The notes: generated from the sequence alone by a model not told the origin. A stretch of 64,000 bases of DNA from Philopedon plagiatum (GCA_963971165.1 OZ020198.1:8324227-8388226); one strand, 5' to 3'. Positions 25,401 through 36,494 are shown, counted from the stretch's first letter. Numbers and translations: made by a program.

Positions 25401-28400
25401 ATCATCGGGTCTATCATCACCTCCTTTGGCGCCTAATAACATAAGGGGGGACAATTGTATTAAAGGATCACCTTCTACTACAGGGCCAGTACTTTTATTC
25501 GTGTTAGCCCAACTACTGTTAGGTTGTGGAGGATCACCGCTTTTCACTTTAGGTACTACATACATTGACGACCACGTACGACCAGAGAGTTCTTCCATTT
25601 ATATAGGTAAGTTCTCCCTGTCTAGAAGACATCGACTGTCATCTGCTTTCCATTATTTATTTTCAGGGTGTATGTATAGTATGGCAGCATTTGGTCCAGT
25701 ACTTGGATTCCTGCTTGGAGCATATCTGCTCTCCTTCCACATGGACTCGTTTTCGAAAATTATATCCATAGGCGCTGGTGATAGTAGATGGGTAGGAATG
25801 TGGTGGGGAGGATTTCTTCTATGCGGTCTTCTTCTCATAATTGTGGCTATACCCTTCTTCTCATTTCCAAAAGTTCTTACTCACGAAAAGGAGAAGATAC
25901 GCTTGATGGAGAAACAAGCTGCTGCAAATGGGGCCAGTACTAGTTCCGCTAACAAAGAGAATAAAGAAAAAGAAAAACAGGCCAATGCAAATACTAAAGA
26001 AGAAGATGCATATGGAAAAGATATCAAAGGTAAGTGGTAAAAGGTAAAAGTCACCCTCACAAGATTAATTTTACATTTGGGTATTTTATAGATATTCCAA
26101 GATCAATGTGGAGGCTGGCTTCAAATCCAATATACATGATAACCTGCTTGGGAGCATGTATGGAACTTGTAATCGTTTCTGGATTTGTGGTATTTCTCCC
26201 TAAGTACCTTGAAACTCAGTTTAGTTTGGGTAAAAGCCAAGCTAGTGTTTTTACTGGTAAGTGGATACTACACTGTGCACAATTAAAGAAAATAATTTAA
26301 ATCTGTTTTTGCAGGATCCATTGCGATTCCAGGAGCATGCATAGGAATATTCATGGGAGGCCTAGTACTGAAAAAGATGGAACTAAGGCCAAAAGGAGCT
26401 GTACAGTTCGTGCTAATTTCAAATACGATTTGCCTTCTGTGCTATGGTCTGCTTTTCTTCTTGGGCTGCGACAATTTAAAGATGGCGGGAACCACGATTC
26501 CATATTTTAATAGTACTCAGCCCTTTCAAGTCAATTTGACCGCTTCGTGCAACTTCGGATGCGAATGCAGCATGAATGACGTCGAACCTGTCTGTGGAAA
26601 TAATGGATTGACCTATTTTAGTCCTTGTCATGCAGGTTGCACGTCTATTTTGAGCTCCAATTACACCAATTGTGCCTGTAGGTGGAGAGTTTCATTTATT
26701 AAGAAATATTTTATTTTACTGCCTTTTTTTAACGAACCTTATCTTTTAGGTATACATGGAAATATGAGCTTAAAAAATGGTTCTTCCATAAATTACGCTT
26801 CCCCACTCGAGAGTGATTTCTCTGAGGTGACTATAGTGCCTGTAGCTACGGCAGGACCATGCAATTCACAATGTCATACCATATATCCATTTTTGATATT
26901 ACTATTTTTTATGACGTTTATCGTGGCAATCACGCAGATGCCTTTACTGATGATAGTTTTAAGGTAAGAGAATTGGGTAATACCTAGTAAGTCCATTCGT
27001 GTTAATAAATTTGAAATAAACTGTATAAATAATAATAATAATAATATTAAATAATTATAAATCACAATCTAAATCTATAATTTACCTATATAAAAATTAG
27101 GTAATGTGTGTAAAAAAGATGGTTATTTTCTGTTTATATGGTAAGATTATATTAATAAATGCTCTTAATTATTATGTATAGTACTACCTGATTATAATAA
27201 AATTTTTAATTTGAGCCTAATAAAACCCTGTAAAAGCTATGTATTATTATTTTTATATATAATAAAGGGAAGAATGTTGCTCAGAGTTTTAAGGTGTTGA
27301 CCAGGCGCGGCCCGTGAAATTTCAAAGTTGAATATCTCTGTTGCTACTTATGGGACCCATACCAAATTCAGGTTTTTTAATAATGAGCCTACTAGGAATG
27401 TTTTGGTAAAGAAAAAATATATTTTGCAATTTGCGAAAAAAAGTTGATTTTTTGAATTGACCCACCAGGGTAAAAAATTAACACGCTTAGATATTTTATT
27501 TATTATTTTTTCTAAACAAATTTTACATCATTTTGTCGACAATTCTTAAATTTGTTAGTAGAAAGTTAGTCATTTAAATTTTTTGCAACCGAAAATTTAA
27601 ATTATTTTTCGGTTGAAAAAATTCGAATGACTATAATTTTCTACTAACACATTTTTTTCTTTTAAAATTTAAGAATTGTCGACAAAATGATGTAAAATTT
27701 GTTTAGAAAAAATAATAAATAAAATATCTAATTTTTTACCCTGGTGGGTCAATTCAAAAAATCAACTTTTTTCGCAAATTGCAAAATATTTTTTTCCTTT
27801 ACCAAAACATTCCTAGTAGGCTCACTATTAAAAAACCTGAATTTGGTATGGGTCCCATAAGTAGCAACAGAGATATGCAACTTTCAAATTTCACGGGCCG
27901 CGCCTGGTGTTGACGTGTACATTATTCAAAATCTTTAAATCTAAATTGTAGGTCTGTCAATGAAGAAGAAAGATCATTTGCCTTAGGAATGCAGTTTGTG
28001 ATATTCCGATTATTTGGGTACATTCCAGCGCCCATTCTATTCGGAAATCTTATTGACTCTACTTGCTTGTTGTGGAAGAGCACATGTGGCTCGAAAGGAG
28101 GTAAATGTAACGCTTTCTTCAATATTTACTGCTTTTGAATTTGAATCGCATGGCACGGACATGTTTACATGTATCGTTGGTAAAAAAATTCTTTAAAATT
28201 TTCTTATATCTACACGGTGTCCAAGATGAAGATTTTTCATTTTCGAGCTATTTTGAAAAACTGAATTTGCGAATTTTTAACTTAATTTTTTTTGAAAGAT
28301 AGGGCAATTTAATATGAAAGATAGGGCAAAACTAATAAAACTTTTTTATAGCAACTTTTAGTGAACTTACAGATTACGTTATTTTTTTATTCGACGTTTC

Positions 28401-31371
28401 GTCTTTGGGCAGCGATCATCAAATTCATTTTTTTATCCTGATTTTTTAATGTCAAATTTTAGAAGTCCTCTTTATTCTGAATTCAACAGTGTACTTACAC
28501 ATTATGGCTAAAATACGTTTTGAGCCTTTTTTTTTCATCATTATTAAGAAATTTCCGTGATACAGACCTGTCCATGGGCGCCCGCAGGGGAGGGCCAGGC
28601 GGGGGGGGGCCGTGGCCCTCCATGAGATTGTGAGATTGTCATACTTCGTACTTTTCGTTGGACGAATTGCCAGATATCTTTTATTTTTATAATAAATAAC
28701 ATTTCTTCTTATCATAAATGTAGTATATATTTTTCTGATGTTCGAACATCTTTATAAAGCCACGTACAAAAAATTCAATTAGGATTAGGAATATTATTTA
28801 AACCCAGTCTTAACTCAATGCAACTGGCAGCCAAATTACTATGAATTTTCTGCAGCCTGCATGTTTATTTAATGAAGCAGTTGTTAACATGTTTCTTTAG
28901 TGTACTGGGCTAAACTAGCAAAACAGAATCATTTCGGTGTCCGTCCGTCTGTCACAAGCGATTTTCTCTGAAAGTATTCGACGTAAAAATTTGAAATTTA
29001 GCACAATTATAGATGTGAAGTATAAAAAGTTGAATTTTGATTCTGGGGTTAATTTTAGGGGATAAATTGGGAAATGGACAAAAAAAATTCAAAGGCACCG
29101 TCTAGAGTGTCAAATGGGAGCGTATTGAAGCACGAATTCAACAATATATATTATGATGTATTTTTGATGCATTTTTTAAAACATTTTTCGGGAAAAACGC
29201 TGAAAAATTGCTGTCCCCCACCATCATCACCAAGAAAATGGCTCAGAAAAATCTGAAAAAAATCATGAACATTGAGAATTTGGTATAGATTGAGCCAAAA
29301 ATATCAGGATTGAAAAATTGTAGCGCGATCAATTGTTATAAACAATTTAACCGTTTCCTTATAACGCAGAACCATTCCCAGTAAACACGAATCATTTGTG
29401 AGATGTTTCAATTTGGTATTACTTATAAACATTTGAAACATTCTTTTGAAGGTTTCATACATGTTTCAGAAATGTTCCATTAAACACGAATCGTTTGTGG
29501 GATGTTTCAATTTGGTAATATTTATAAACATTTGACACATTCTTTTGAAGGTTTCATACATGTTTCAGAAATGTTCCAGAAAACATGAATCATTTGTGAA
29601 ATGCTTATCAGTTTGGCAATACCTATAAACATTTGAAACATTCTTTTGAAGGTTTCATACATGTTTCCGAAATGTTGCGTACCTATGCATGTTTCAAAAA
29701 TATGTCCTAAAAACTACTCCTCCGACTGCTTGAAACTGCTAATGGATGGCGCTGCCTGTGTCATACTGCTTATGCAGTTCGACATGTTTAGCTTTTAGGA
29801 TTGCTGTTTCGAAAGGTCGGCATGTTCGTTTATCCTGTAAAGAAAAGGCTTCCTTCTTCCTGGTAGTTTCTTGCAGTCAAACCAAGAACCAAGTATTTTG
29901 TTGTCTAACAGTGTTAGTCAAAATTCAAAATACGGCAAATTTTGGTGTGTAATCCAGGCTCGGAGGGGCATATAGCCCGGAGAATAGCTGTTTTAACATC
30001 ATTTATTTCATATCCTTATAATATAAGGTATCGTCAGGTGGTTAGAGAGCTGATTCTCATTTACAAATATATAAAAAATTGGTAATGTTTCATAACTCGA
30101 TCTTTGAAATGTTTCAGTGAAACGTGTTTGAGATAGATCACTTATGGTTTCAAGAATGTTTCAGAAACTAAAATTGGTTATGTTTCATAAATCAATCTTT
30201 GAAATGTTTCAGTGAAACCTATTTTAGGTAGGTCATTTATGGGTTCAGGGATGTTTTACAAATATCTCTGAAGAAAAATACGAAACGTTTCAAATCTCGG
30301 AGTTATTGTTTCAGATATGTTTCTGAAACTGTAGTTGGTTTACTGGGTTAGTTCTAGAGAAAAAGTGTTTCGACAAAAAACATTTCTCACGGTGTAAGGA
30401 ACAACTTTTATCCTTAAACGTTTTTCACAATTTTTAATTTGGCTCCGTCGAAACGCTCCCCACTCCGCGCATACGCGATGTGATACGGCGTTGGTGCTGT
30501 CGGCAGCGGGTAGCGCGGCAGATTGGGGGACATCGGGCGGCCGAGGTTTGCTCAGGTTAAGTGGGGGGCTGATGGCACGGAACACTAATTTTGCAAGTAT
30601 AGCTTGCCTTTGACCGAATTTTTCTGTTTTTAATTATTAGTCTAGTTGTATACATCACTACAAATAATTTTTTTTTTAAATATATTAATTTTTTTTATTT
30701 TGCCCCCCTGAGAAAAAAGTGTGCGGGCGCCCATGGGCAGGCATATCCAGCTTACCAACTACCAAATCCATACTACGATTTTTTTACTTCTGGTGACAGT
30801 TTGAAAATATTCTTGCTGGAAAAATATCCTACAATCAGTTAGGGGCTTATGTGTAATTTTATCCAATTTTAGGAAGATGTCTTCTCTACGACATAGAACA
30901 GTTTCGCTACAGGTATGTTGGGTTATGCGCTGGAATCAAAATATTGGCGTTAGGTATATTTTTGACAGACTGGTGGCTAGTTCGAAGAAGAAAACTGCTT
31001 GAAGAAGAGAAAGTAATATCCGCCAATGAAATAGTTGGTTCAATTATTAGTTTAGATAAGCGTAAGTGAAATTTTTGATTTTGTACCCAAAAAAATATAT
31101 TGAGAATAACATTACCAAAAAAAATATTTTTTAAGTATTTGCAGAAGGCCTGCACAGCAGAGGACATTCACGTAGTCACTCTAGAAATCCAAGTTCGGTA
31201 ACAACACACGATTTTCCCCCACCGAATTCCATGAAATTGGTAAAAGAAGCCCTAGAAGCACATCTAGCATCAAAGGAAGCACATATAGCATCAAGGGAAG
31301 CTACAACTAGTGAAAAAATTGAATCTCCGGAGAACGAAAATGACGTTGCTCTAAAGAGGCGTCACGTTTAG
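19440..31371 (+). CDS. Oatp: Organic anion transporting polypeptide (OATP/SLCO)
   Basis: Twelve-helix plasma-membrane carrier of the SLCO/OATP family, exchanging large amphipathic anions. Coding exons: 19,440-19,552; 23,122-23,428; 25,033-25,606; 25,667-26,029; 26,092-26,256; 26,315-26,677; 26,750-26,963; 27,952-28,100; 30,873-31,061; 31,145-31,371. They sum to 2,664 nt (887 residues plus TAG), every junction in phase. A cytosolic N-tail of about 140 residues precedes the first helix; next come the GYINSVITTIEKRFEIPSS block, the OATP signature DSRWVGMWWGGFL (about 370-382), a Kazal-like loop (Cys 586-629: GCECSMNDVEPVCGNNG) between helices 9 and 10, and a charged C-tail with an Ala/Glu/Ser repeat. 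An acceptor at 19,349 means at least one 5' UTR exon lies upstream. Intron 2 uses a GC donor. Most like insect Oatp30B-type proteins from memory; paralogue not certain. Confidence 0.93.
19735..20600. repeat. Two diverged ~400-500 bp repeat units
   Basis: The phrase 'gcaatccatcaggaaaat' followed by 'cctgcacatgcgacttttcac' appears near 19,745 and 20,130. The phrase 'cgccattcgacagagaaa' appears near 20,036 and, as 'cgccattggacagagaaa', near 20,535. The block lies in OATP intron 1 and is probably a partly duplicated element. A 114-codon frame on - falls in the second unit and has no recognised domain. Confidence 0.55.
21355..21475 (+). mobile_element. RTE-like retroelement fragment, second copy
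   Basis: Carries 'cccgcgacttcgtccgcggt' then 'attttactccattacaaact', as at 2,222. Truncated, in OATP intron 1. Confidence 0.55.
21586..21711 (+). pseudogene. Truncated DUF4817-type transposase N-terminus
   Basis: From ATG 21,586 the frame reads MVITVEQKAFMIESYFRNGR, then a GQWVYSTRDAIQDFQTEFP stretch. This matches the helix-turn-helix DUF4817 block found at the start of many insect mariner-like transposases. The frame is then cut by another element that begins at about 21,712; no catalytic domain follows. Dead fragment within OATP intron 1. Confidence 0.6.
21712..21985 (+). mobile_element. CACAGAAAAAAC-element, left part only
   Basis: Starts CACAGAAAAAACACTATCG and matches the left ~270 bp of the element at 43,667-44,715 ('gtttatcattgttaaccaat', 'aaggtttcattggtt'). 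Similarity fades after about 21,985 and I find no right end. It interrupts the DUF4817 fragment. Confidence 0.6.
22181..22214. repeat. 17-bp duplication
   Basis: 'gacgcgaacaccgaaaa' occurs twice in tandem, just beyond the stop codon of the small minus-strand gene. Confidence 0.9.
22225..23030 (-). CDS. Small cysteine-rich protein, unrecognised, nested gene
   Basis: Three exons on - inside OATP intron 1: 23,030-23,007, 22,949-22,619 and 22,370-22,225. Introns are 57 nt (donor gtaaga, acceptor ctacag) and 248 nt (donor gtcagt, acceptor tttttttag). Phases are 0 and 1 and agree across both junctions, giving 501 nt, 166 residues plus TAA. The protein starts MMLTQLYERYKQQQRSE and carries 16 cysteines, in SCTCMYRR, ALCKRC, IDCCYL, CKRRFECSVMRQIC and RQFC. 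No signal peptide or transmembrane helix is evident. An AATAAA overlaps the stop codon and could serve polyadenylation. The start ATG is 92 bp from OATP exon 2 on the other strand. I do not recognise the family. Support is the consistent splicing, short intron size like OATP's, and protein-like composition; the true start could be in a further upstream exon. Confidence 0.5.
23429..25032 (+). other. OATP intron 2 with GC donor
   Basis: The exon ends ..ATC AAG and is followed by gcaagt, the classic GC-AG donor consensus; the acceptor is tctttgcag at 25,032. No GT in the neighbourhood keeps the frame joined to FFVLLLSFLVTLQQAL, which is the conserved start of helix 1. The intron contains a foldback element (24,043-24,699). 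Confidence 0.8.
24043..24699. mobile_element. Foldback (hairpin) element, copy 1
   Basis: Two ~320-bp arms are reverse complements: left CCAAAGGTCTTCCCAAGG pairs with the right end at 24,699. Arms share 'ctacttacgggaccca', 'gtgagcctacta' and 'aacaaattttacatcatttt' with the copies at 27,302, 33,095 and 46,440. Here the inverted repeat runs about 14 bp further out than in the other copies, so the ends and target duplication are unclear. No ORF. Confidence 0.85.
27302..27906. mobile_element. Foldback element, copy 2, hAT-like
   Basis: 605 bp, termini CAGGCGCGGCCCGTG...CACGGGCCGCGCCTG, flanked by the 8-bp duplication GTGTTGAC (27,294-27,301 and 27,907-27,914). CAG...CTG ends and 8-bp duplications point to hAT transposition. 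Essentially the whole element is one long hairpin. It lies in OATP intron 7, ending only 45 bp before exon 8 (27,952). Confidence 0.9.
28205..28570. repeat. Dispersed repeat, copy 2
   Basis: Diverged copy of the repeat at 61-600 ('acacggtgtccaagat', 'cgacgtttcgtctttgggca', 'gatacagacctgtc'). It is cut at its right end by the element that begins about 28,571. Confidence 0.6.
28905..30620. repeat. Second copy of the (TCCG)n-start repeat, split
   Basis: Matches 13,741-14,440: 'gtgtccgtccgtctgtc', 'aagcacgaattcaacaatat', 'gtttgctcaggttaagtgggg'. The match breaks at 29,376 and resumes at 30,350, exactly around the 971-bp insertion, which shows the order of events. Confidence 0.65.
29377..30347. 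mobile_element. CCCAGTAAAC element with 99-bp tandem repeats
   Basis: Ends CCCAGTAAAC...GTTTACTGGG, with TT on each side; comparison with the uninterrupted repeat at ~14,200 ('gaaccattggttttag') indicates a 2-bp duplication. Inside the left half are three ~99-bp direct units starting at 29,382, 29,481 and about 29,580, each rich in 'atgtttca/gaaacatt' motifs. The right half has two related ~95-bp units ('tgtttcataactcgatcttt'). No transposase. Family unknown to me. Confidence 0.75.
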
Positions 31372-33094
31372 TGCAATTATATTACTTGTTAATTTATGCT
31401 TTATTTACTTAAAGACTTGGTTACGTTAAAATGAATTACATAATTTTAAACATTATTACACCTTTTTGTAATTAGCATTTTAACAAGAGTTAAGAGGCAG
31501 GTTCCTTTTGGGGTACAAACGTGATATTTCGTCTTTTAACATTTAGTCTACGTTCATAACAAAAAATTCTAAATAATCTAACAAGTAAGGAACAAGATTT
31601 AATGTCTGCACTCTCAGGGATCTGTCCTTGTTAATTGAACCGAATTTTATTGATCTAAACAACTAGCTAAGTAATATTAATAGAAATCGACAGCAGTTGC
31701 GTCTTTTAGAGATTATAAAGCACCCGTCGCTTAACAATTAATATTAAATCTTAAAATGATAAACGTTTTGCGAATATAAGGAACTCAAAGTTTGTACAAT
31801 AATTGAAACAATATATTTTTACTAAATACTCATTTAGTAGGGTACAAAAATCGGTAGAAAATTTAGCTGAATTTAAAAATAAATCACATTTTGAATCTCG
31901 TGTTTCTGTGGCTATATTTACTTAAATATTTGAGCTGTAAAACAAGTAGTACCTACCTAAATTTAGACTTATTCATTCTTAGAACTTCGGTCATTAAAGT
32001 TTAAAATCTTTTATTTTCGAGGATTCCTTGTTATACAGAAATTTTAAGGAATAAAACTGTTTAAAAATGATTAAACTTATGCAAAAAAATTGTTTTATGT
32101 CAAACTGACATTAAAAAATATTGTTACAGCTCTGAAGACACTAGCCGAGCTAAGGGCAATATTTTTACAAAACACATATCTTTCTAAACATGTTTTAATG
32201 TTATTGCTGCAAATTTAACACGCGCCTAAAATTTAACACACTAGCTTTGGCCCAGGTACTAAATAAACTAAGCATAGTAAAAAGAATTTAATTTTAACTT
32301 ACTAAAGTTTTAAATTACTTTAGTTGTTTGCCATCTTAGTAAATTACTGCATTTTAATAAAGTACACTTAATTTTAAATTTAGTGTAGCTATTTGCAATT
32401 AATCCCTTTTTATTTGTTCTTTTTCGATTTATTTTATTGTTTTCTTGTTCGGTTTATTTTATTTTTAATAATTGCGTTGAACCAAAGTGTTGACTTTATA
32501 GATATATTTTTAACTATTTACGTATATGTCAATTGTGTTTCAAAAGACTGTTACCTGCATATCACTGTGACTGCATCTTTTCAATTAAATCAATTTTACA
32601 ATTTTAGATTTGTAACAGGTTTTTTTACTTTAGTCTTTAGTCAATTGCAGATAGACCTAAATTTTGAAAAAAAGTCAATAGTTTGGTACATTCTTTCGTT
32701 TTATTTTATTTCGTTATAATTTCCCTTGAAGTGATCTCTTGTTGATTTTAAGGTACTTATGAGTATTAAGACTTTTAACCCCTATAAAGTCTTATTATTT
32801 AACCGCATGTGACATTCCGTATTATTTATTGTAAAAGCAACTAAGATTGTACTTAGATTTAATAATCGTATATTCTGTGCCACAAAGTAATATATTAATT
32901 TTAATATATTAAGGCTTGTCCACTACTTGCATTGCGCCACTGCTACCAGTCTCGGAGCGTATTATTTTCTGTACAAATACATAACTTAAAAGCTAAATTT
33001 TTATGCTCGAAAGCTGTGCCAGCAGTATACAAGCCCTAATGCTGATACAAGTTAACTATGGTCACTGATATGTCAATAAAACTAAGACTAAAGC
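31372..33094 (+). other. OATP 3' flank / probable 3' UTR
   Basis: AT-rich sequence with no further coding exon. AATAAA hexamers occur (for example 32,048-32,053 and 33,075-33,080) and could end the transcript; the sequence alone does not decide which. A 108-codon Phe/Leu-rich frame at 32,393-32,719 looks accidental. Confidence 0.45.
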
Positions 33095-33709
33095 CAGTGC
33101 CGGCTTATGAAATTTCAAAGTTGTATATCTCTGTTCCTACTTACAGGACCCGTACCAAATTTAGGGGTTTTTATAGTGAGCCCCCTGGGAATGTTTTGGT
33201 AAAGAAAAAATAACATTTTGTAATCTGCGAAAAAAATTTGAATTTTTTTTTAGCCCCCCCTGGGGAAAAAAAACGCGTTTAGGTATTTTATTTATTATTT
33301 TTTCTAAACAAATTTTACATCATTTTGTCGAGAATTTTTAAATTTTAAAAGAAAAAATATGTTAGTATAAAGTTATAGTCATTTGAATTTTTCTAAACCT
33401 AATATATAATTTAAAAAAAATCAAATGACTATAACTTTCTGCTAACAAATTTTGTTGTCTTAAAATTCAAAAATTCTCGACAAAATGATGTAAAATTTGT
33501 TTAGAAAGAATAATAAATAAAATACCTAAACGGGTTCATTTTTTTCCCAAGGGGGCTAAAAAAATTCAACTTTTTTTCGCAAATTACAAAATGTTTTTTC
33601 TTTACCAAAAAATTGCCAGGGGGCCAACTATAAAACCCCCTAAATTTGGTACGGGTCCTGTAAGTAGGAACAGAGATATACAACTTTGAAATTTCATAAG
33701 CCGGCACTG
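33095..33709. mobile_element. Foldback element, copy 3, hAT-like
   Basis: 615 bp, termini CAGTGCCGGCTTATG...CATAAGCCGGCACTG with a perfect 8-bp duplication ACTAAAGC (33,087-33,094 and 33,710-33,717). The arms match copies 1 and 2. Whole element is one hairpin. Confidence 0.92.
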
Positions 33710-34487
33710 ACTAAAGCTAAAACAAATTTATTAACAATTATTTTGGATACTGAACGAATTCTCCTTAAAATCACACTAACCTAAAAGTCGGTGGCCATTT
33801 TTAACAAAAGTAGGTACTTATTTAATTAGGGCTAAAGCTTTTCGAAATGTTTTCCTTTTAACTGAACCAGAAATGACACGTCTGACAACTCGACTGAGGG
33901 GTGGAGGGTGGGGGGTAAGTCCCCTTAAATTTTTAATGTCCTACTATCGAAAATGAGGGGTATCAAAAAAAAAATAGTAATGTTCCTGCCTTTTACTTAA
34001 AAGTTAAATTCCCTTACGTTGGGTTGCCGGGCCAGTAATTCCTTGTTCCTTTGGGTCAAGAATACTTATTTTGAAAACCTTCAGTCCCACCCTTAAAAAT
34101 AGTTTTGTAAAGATGGCCTTGGGTTCTTAGGGTAACACCTTTTTGTACAGTTTTCGAAACGATATATTCTATTTTTCCTAATAAATGCGCATGGACGAAA
34201 CAAAATCAGGGCTGTAATAAGGACGATTCGTTTTTGAAGGTGGCGAGCTTTTTATGGTAACATGGTCTTGAGTCGGTTATTACCAATTGTTTATTTTTGG
34301 GTGGCGTTAGATTCTAAATCTCGGTCAGCATTTGGAATCTTTACGTCTTTCTCTTGGCTTCAGACGGTGGTCACGAATCTCTTGCGCCCCTTTAACTAGA
34401 CAGCCTTAGATCTTTAAGGCTGTGCCCGGTTAAAGTGGCTTTGGACAGTGGTGAAAGAATGAGAGGACGGCAGTTTCCGCGATCTCT

Positions 34488-34628
34488 GCATAAGCGTAGT
34501 CGGTCAAGTTCAGGAATGCTCAAGTCCTAGACTCTATTCAGTATATAGCCAACAATTTTGTTCATAGGATGGAGGGTTGTACATTTTTGGGGGTGCCAAG
34601 GACCCCCAAGCTTTAACTACGCCTATGT
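34488..34628. mobile_element. Short MITE with CGTAGT/ACTACG ends
   Basis: Left end CATAAGCGTAGTCGG, right end TTTAACTACGCCTATG. Internal 'aattttgttcatagg' and 'ggagggtt' match a related copy at 36,495-36,636. No clear target duplication. Confidence 0.55.
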
Positions 34629-35530
34629 GTCTGACACCTCTTCCTCTTACCTTACAACGGAACTTAATTCTCATAAAAGGGAATTTTATAATAAGTCATA
34701 TACTGATTCAGAGTTATCTATAAGGCATAGATATATGATGATGTGATTTATATATAAAAAAATGGTAACAATCGCCTCAAGGTTACTTTTTGATAAAATA
34801 AGCTATCTAGATAATTAAATTTAAAAATTCTATCAAAAAAGGTATTTAAACAGATCTAAATGTAAATAAATGAATTGATTGACTTGAAAGCAATAAGGCA
34901 ATATAGTGTGATTTGAATGTTTAATATTATAAAGAGAGAATATATTGTAGTTGAGGTCCAAATATTTATTCCCTCTTATTTTAATACCAAAACATTGATG
35001 TATTTTATTTTTGTTAATTATAATAATTTTGCTTAAGTTCTGGTTTTAATAAAACACTACAAGTATAGATTTTGTATTTTAATTTCCTGTACAATACCAG
35101 TCCGTGGTTTCTAAAAGGCTTAGTTTAAGGGTAAAGCGATTTCAAACGTTTACAGCCTACGCAGAGATGTGTTAATAATTGCGTTGCATCGTATTTTTGC
35201 GCAATATTGCACCATCTGAACACAACAAGCAAAAAGGGGGTGGAAATTCGTCAATTTGTCTTTTTTCGCATTTGCAAGTGACAGCGTCTGTAACTTTAAT
35301 TTTAATTGGGTGACAGAGGAAAAATATTAACATAGGGCTCTAGATTTATCTTGACAGTACAGTATTTTAAATATCTACCAGATACACGAGCATCTAGCTT
35401 GGAAAAATGTTGGAAGTATTGTGGGTTGCATATATGTGGGCGTGACTCTACGACCTCGATCGATAACCTCACCGATAAAACAAAGATGGACGTATACAAT
35501 CTAAATAAGGTAGAAAAGAAAGCCCATCCG

Positions 35531-35760
35531 TGACGTCAGAGGTAAGGGTTCGTCATTGTACTGAGAACGAGGGGGAGGAGCTAGCGACTGACGTCAGTTC
35601 ATGATTTTGTCCAAGAACCATCTTGAAGGCCCATCCTGTGAGCAAAAGTAAAAACGTCCTCTCTAGGGCTTGACGTTCGTGGTGTTTTTGTATTCTGTGA
35701 TATTTATCCACGTTTCGTGGTACTTAGGAAACTCCATTTTCAATGTGTATGGCTATAGCG
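35531..35760 (+). promoter_or_regulatory. CRE-containing promoter and candidate 5' UTR exon
   Basis: Two perfect TGACGTCA octamers (35,531-35,538 and 35,589-35,596) and a further TGACGT half-site at about 35,669 lie in a GC-richer patch. The patch ends with a strong donor: exon ..gctatagcg then gtaagt at 35,761. This fits a TSS and noncoding first exon on +, most simply of PRL-1, whose acceptor at 47,338 is the next one with downstream coding support. If joined, ATG 35,743 would open a 31-codon upstream ORF. The link to PRL-1 is inference. Confidence 0.4.
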
Positions 35761-36494
35761 GTAAGTTTTTTATTTAATTTGTTCTCTTTTCGGTCGAGAG
35801 AGCGCCGATTTTCATTTCTATTTTGGAAAGCAGATTATTTTGAAATTTAAATTCTCAGACATTTACTCACGTCTGGCATAGCTTGCTTTATTTGAACTTT
35901 TTCGATATTTTTCATCGTCATTTTAAATAGCTTACCTATTTCAGATTAAAATGAATAAATTACCTAAAATGTAAAAATGTTAATAATGCTAACAGGTTAT
36001 ATCATTATGAGACCACTTTCATTAAATCAGTTGATTTAAAATCTGCAAAAAAACTATGCATAATTAGGTAGTGTACATCATATCCGCCTTAGTAATTTCT
36101 AGTTATTCTTTATACACATGCAATTAAAAAAAATCAGTGGAACATGTAAGGTCGAGGTTGGTAGGTACTTAGTTGCCAATATCCAAACCAAAATTTTGTC
36201 ATGTCATTGATAAGATTTGATAAAAGTAAGTTTAGTCGCAATTTTATTTTTAAACAAATGTTATACTAAGCAGTTTACTTTCTCTATTTAGCAACAAATG
36301 TACCTACCTCGGTACCTACTTACCAGTCTTACCATTATATACTTCAACTTTCAATAACTTTTATGTGTCTATCTATAATATTTTATATACCTACTTAGGT
36401 ACGAGAAGTATACCTACTTACTTAGGTACCTACTTACTGGCGTTGACAGAGTTGAAGGATAAAATATACCTACCACAGCCAAAAATCTTTTCCA

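Larger units (their letters stand above)
28571..30739. mobile_element. Element with 20-bp GC-rich terminal inverted repeats
   Basis: CCTGyCCATGGGCGCCCGCA is present at the left end and its reverse complement at the right end (to 30,739). No target duplication could be made out. Almost all of its length is occupied by a second repeat (28,905-30,620), itself interrupted by a third element (29,377-30,347). A G-rich tract ('ggcggggggggggcc') lies just inside the left end. OATP intron 8. Confidence 0.55.

Noticed and set aside
28571..30739. 8-bp target duplication for the CATGGGCGCCCGCA element
   Set aside because: Flanking bases do not match at any sensible boundary; only inverted similarity is seen.
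32393..32719. 108-codon Phe-rich frame after OATP
   Set aside because: Low-complexity, T-rich, and in the presumed 3' UTR.
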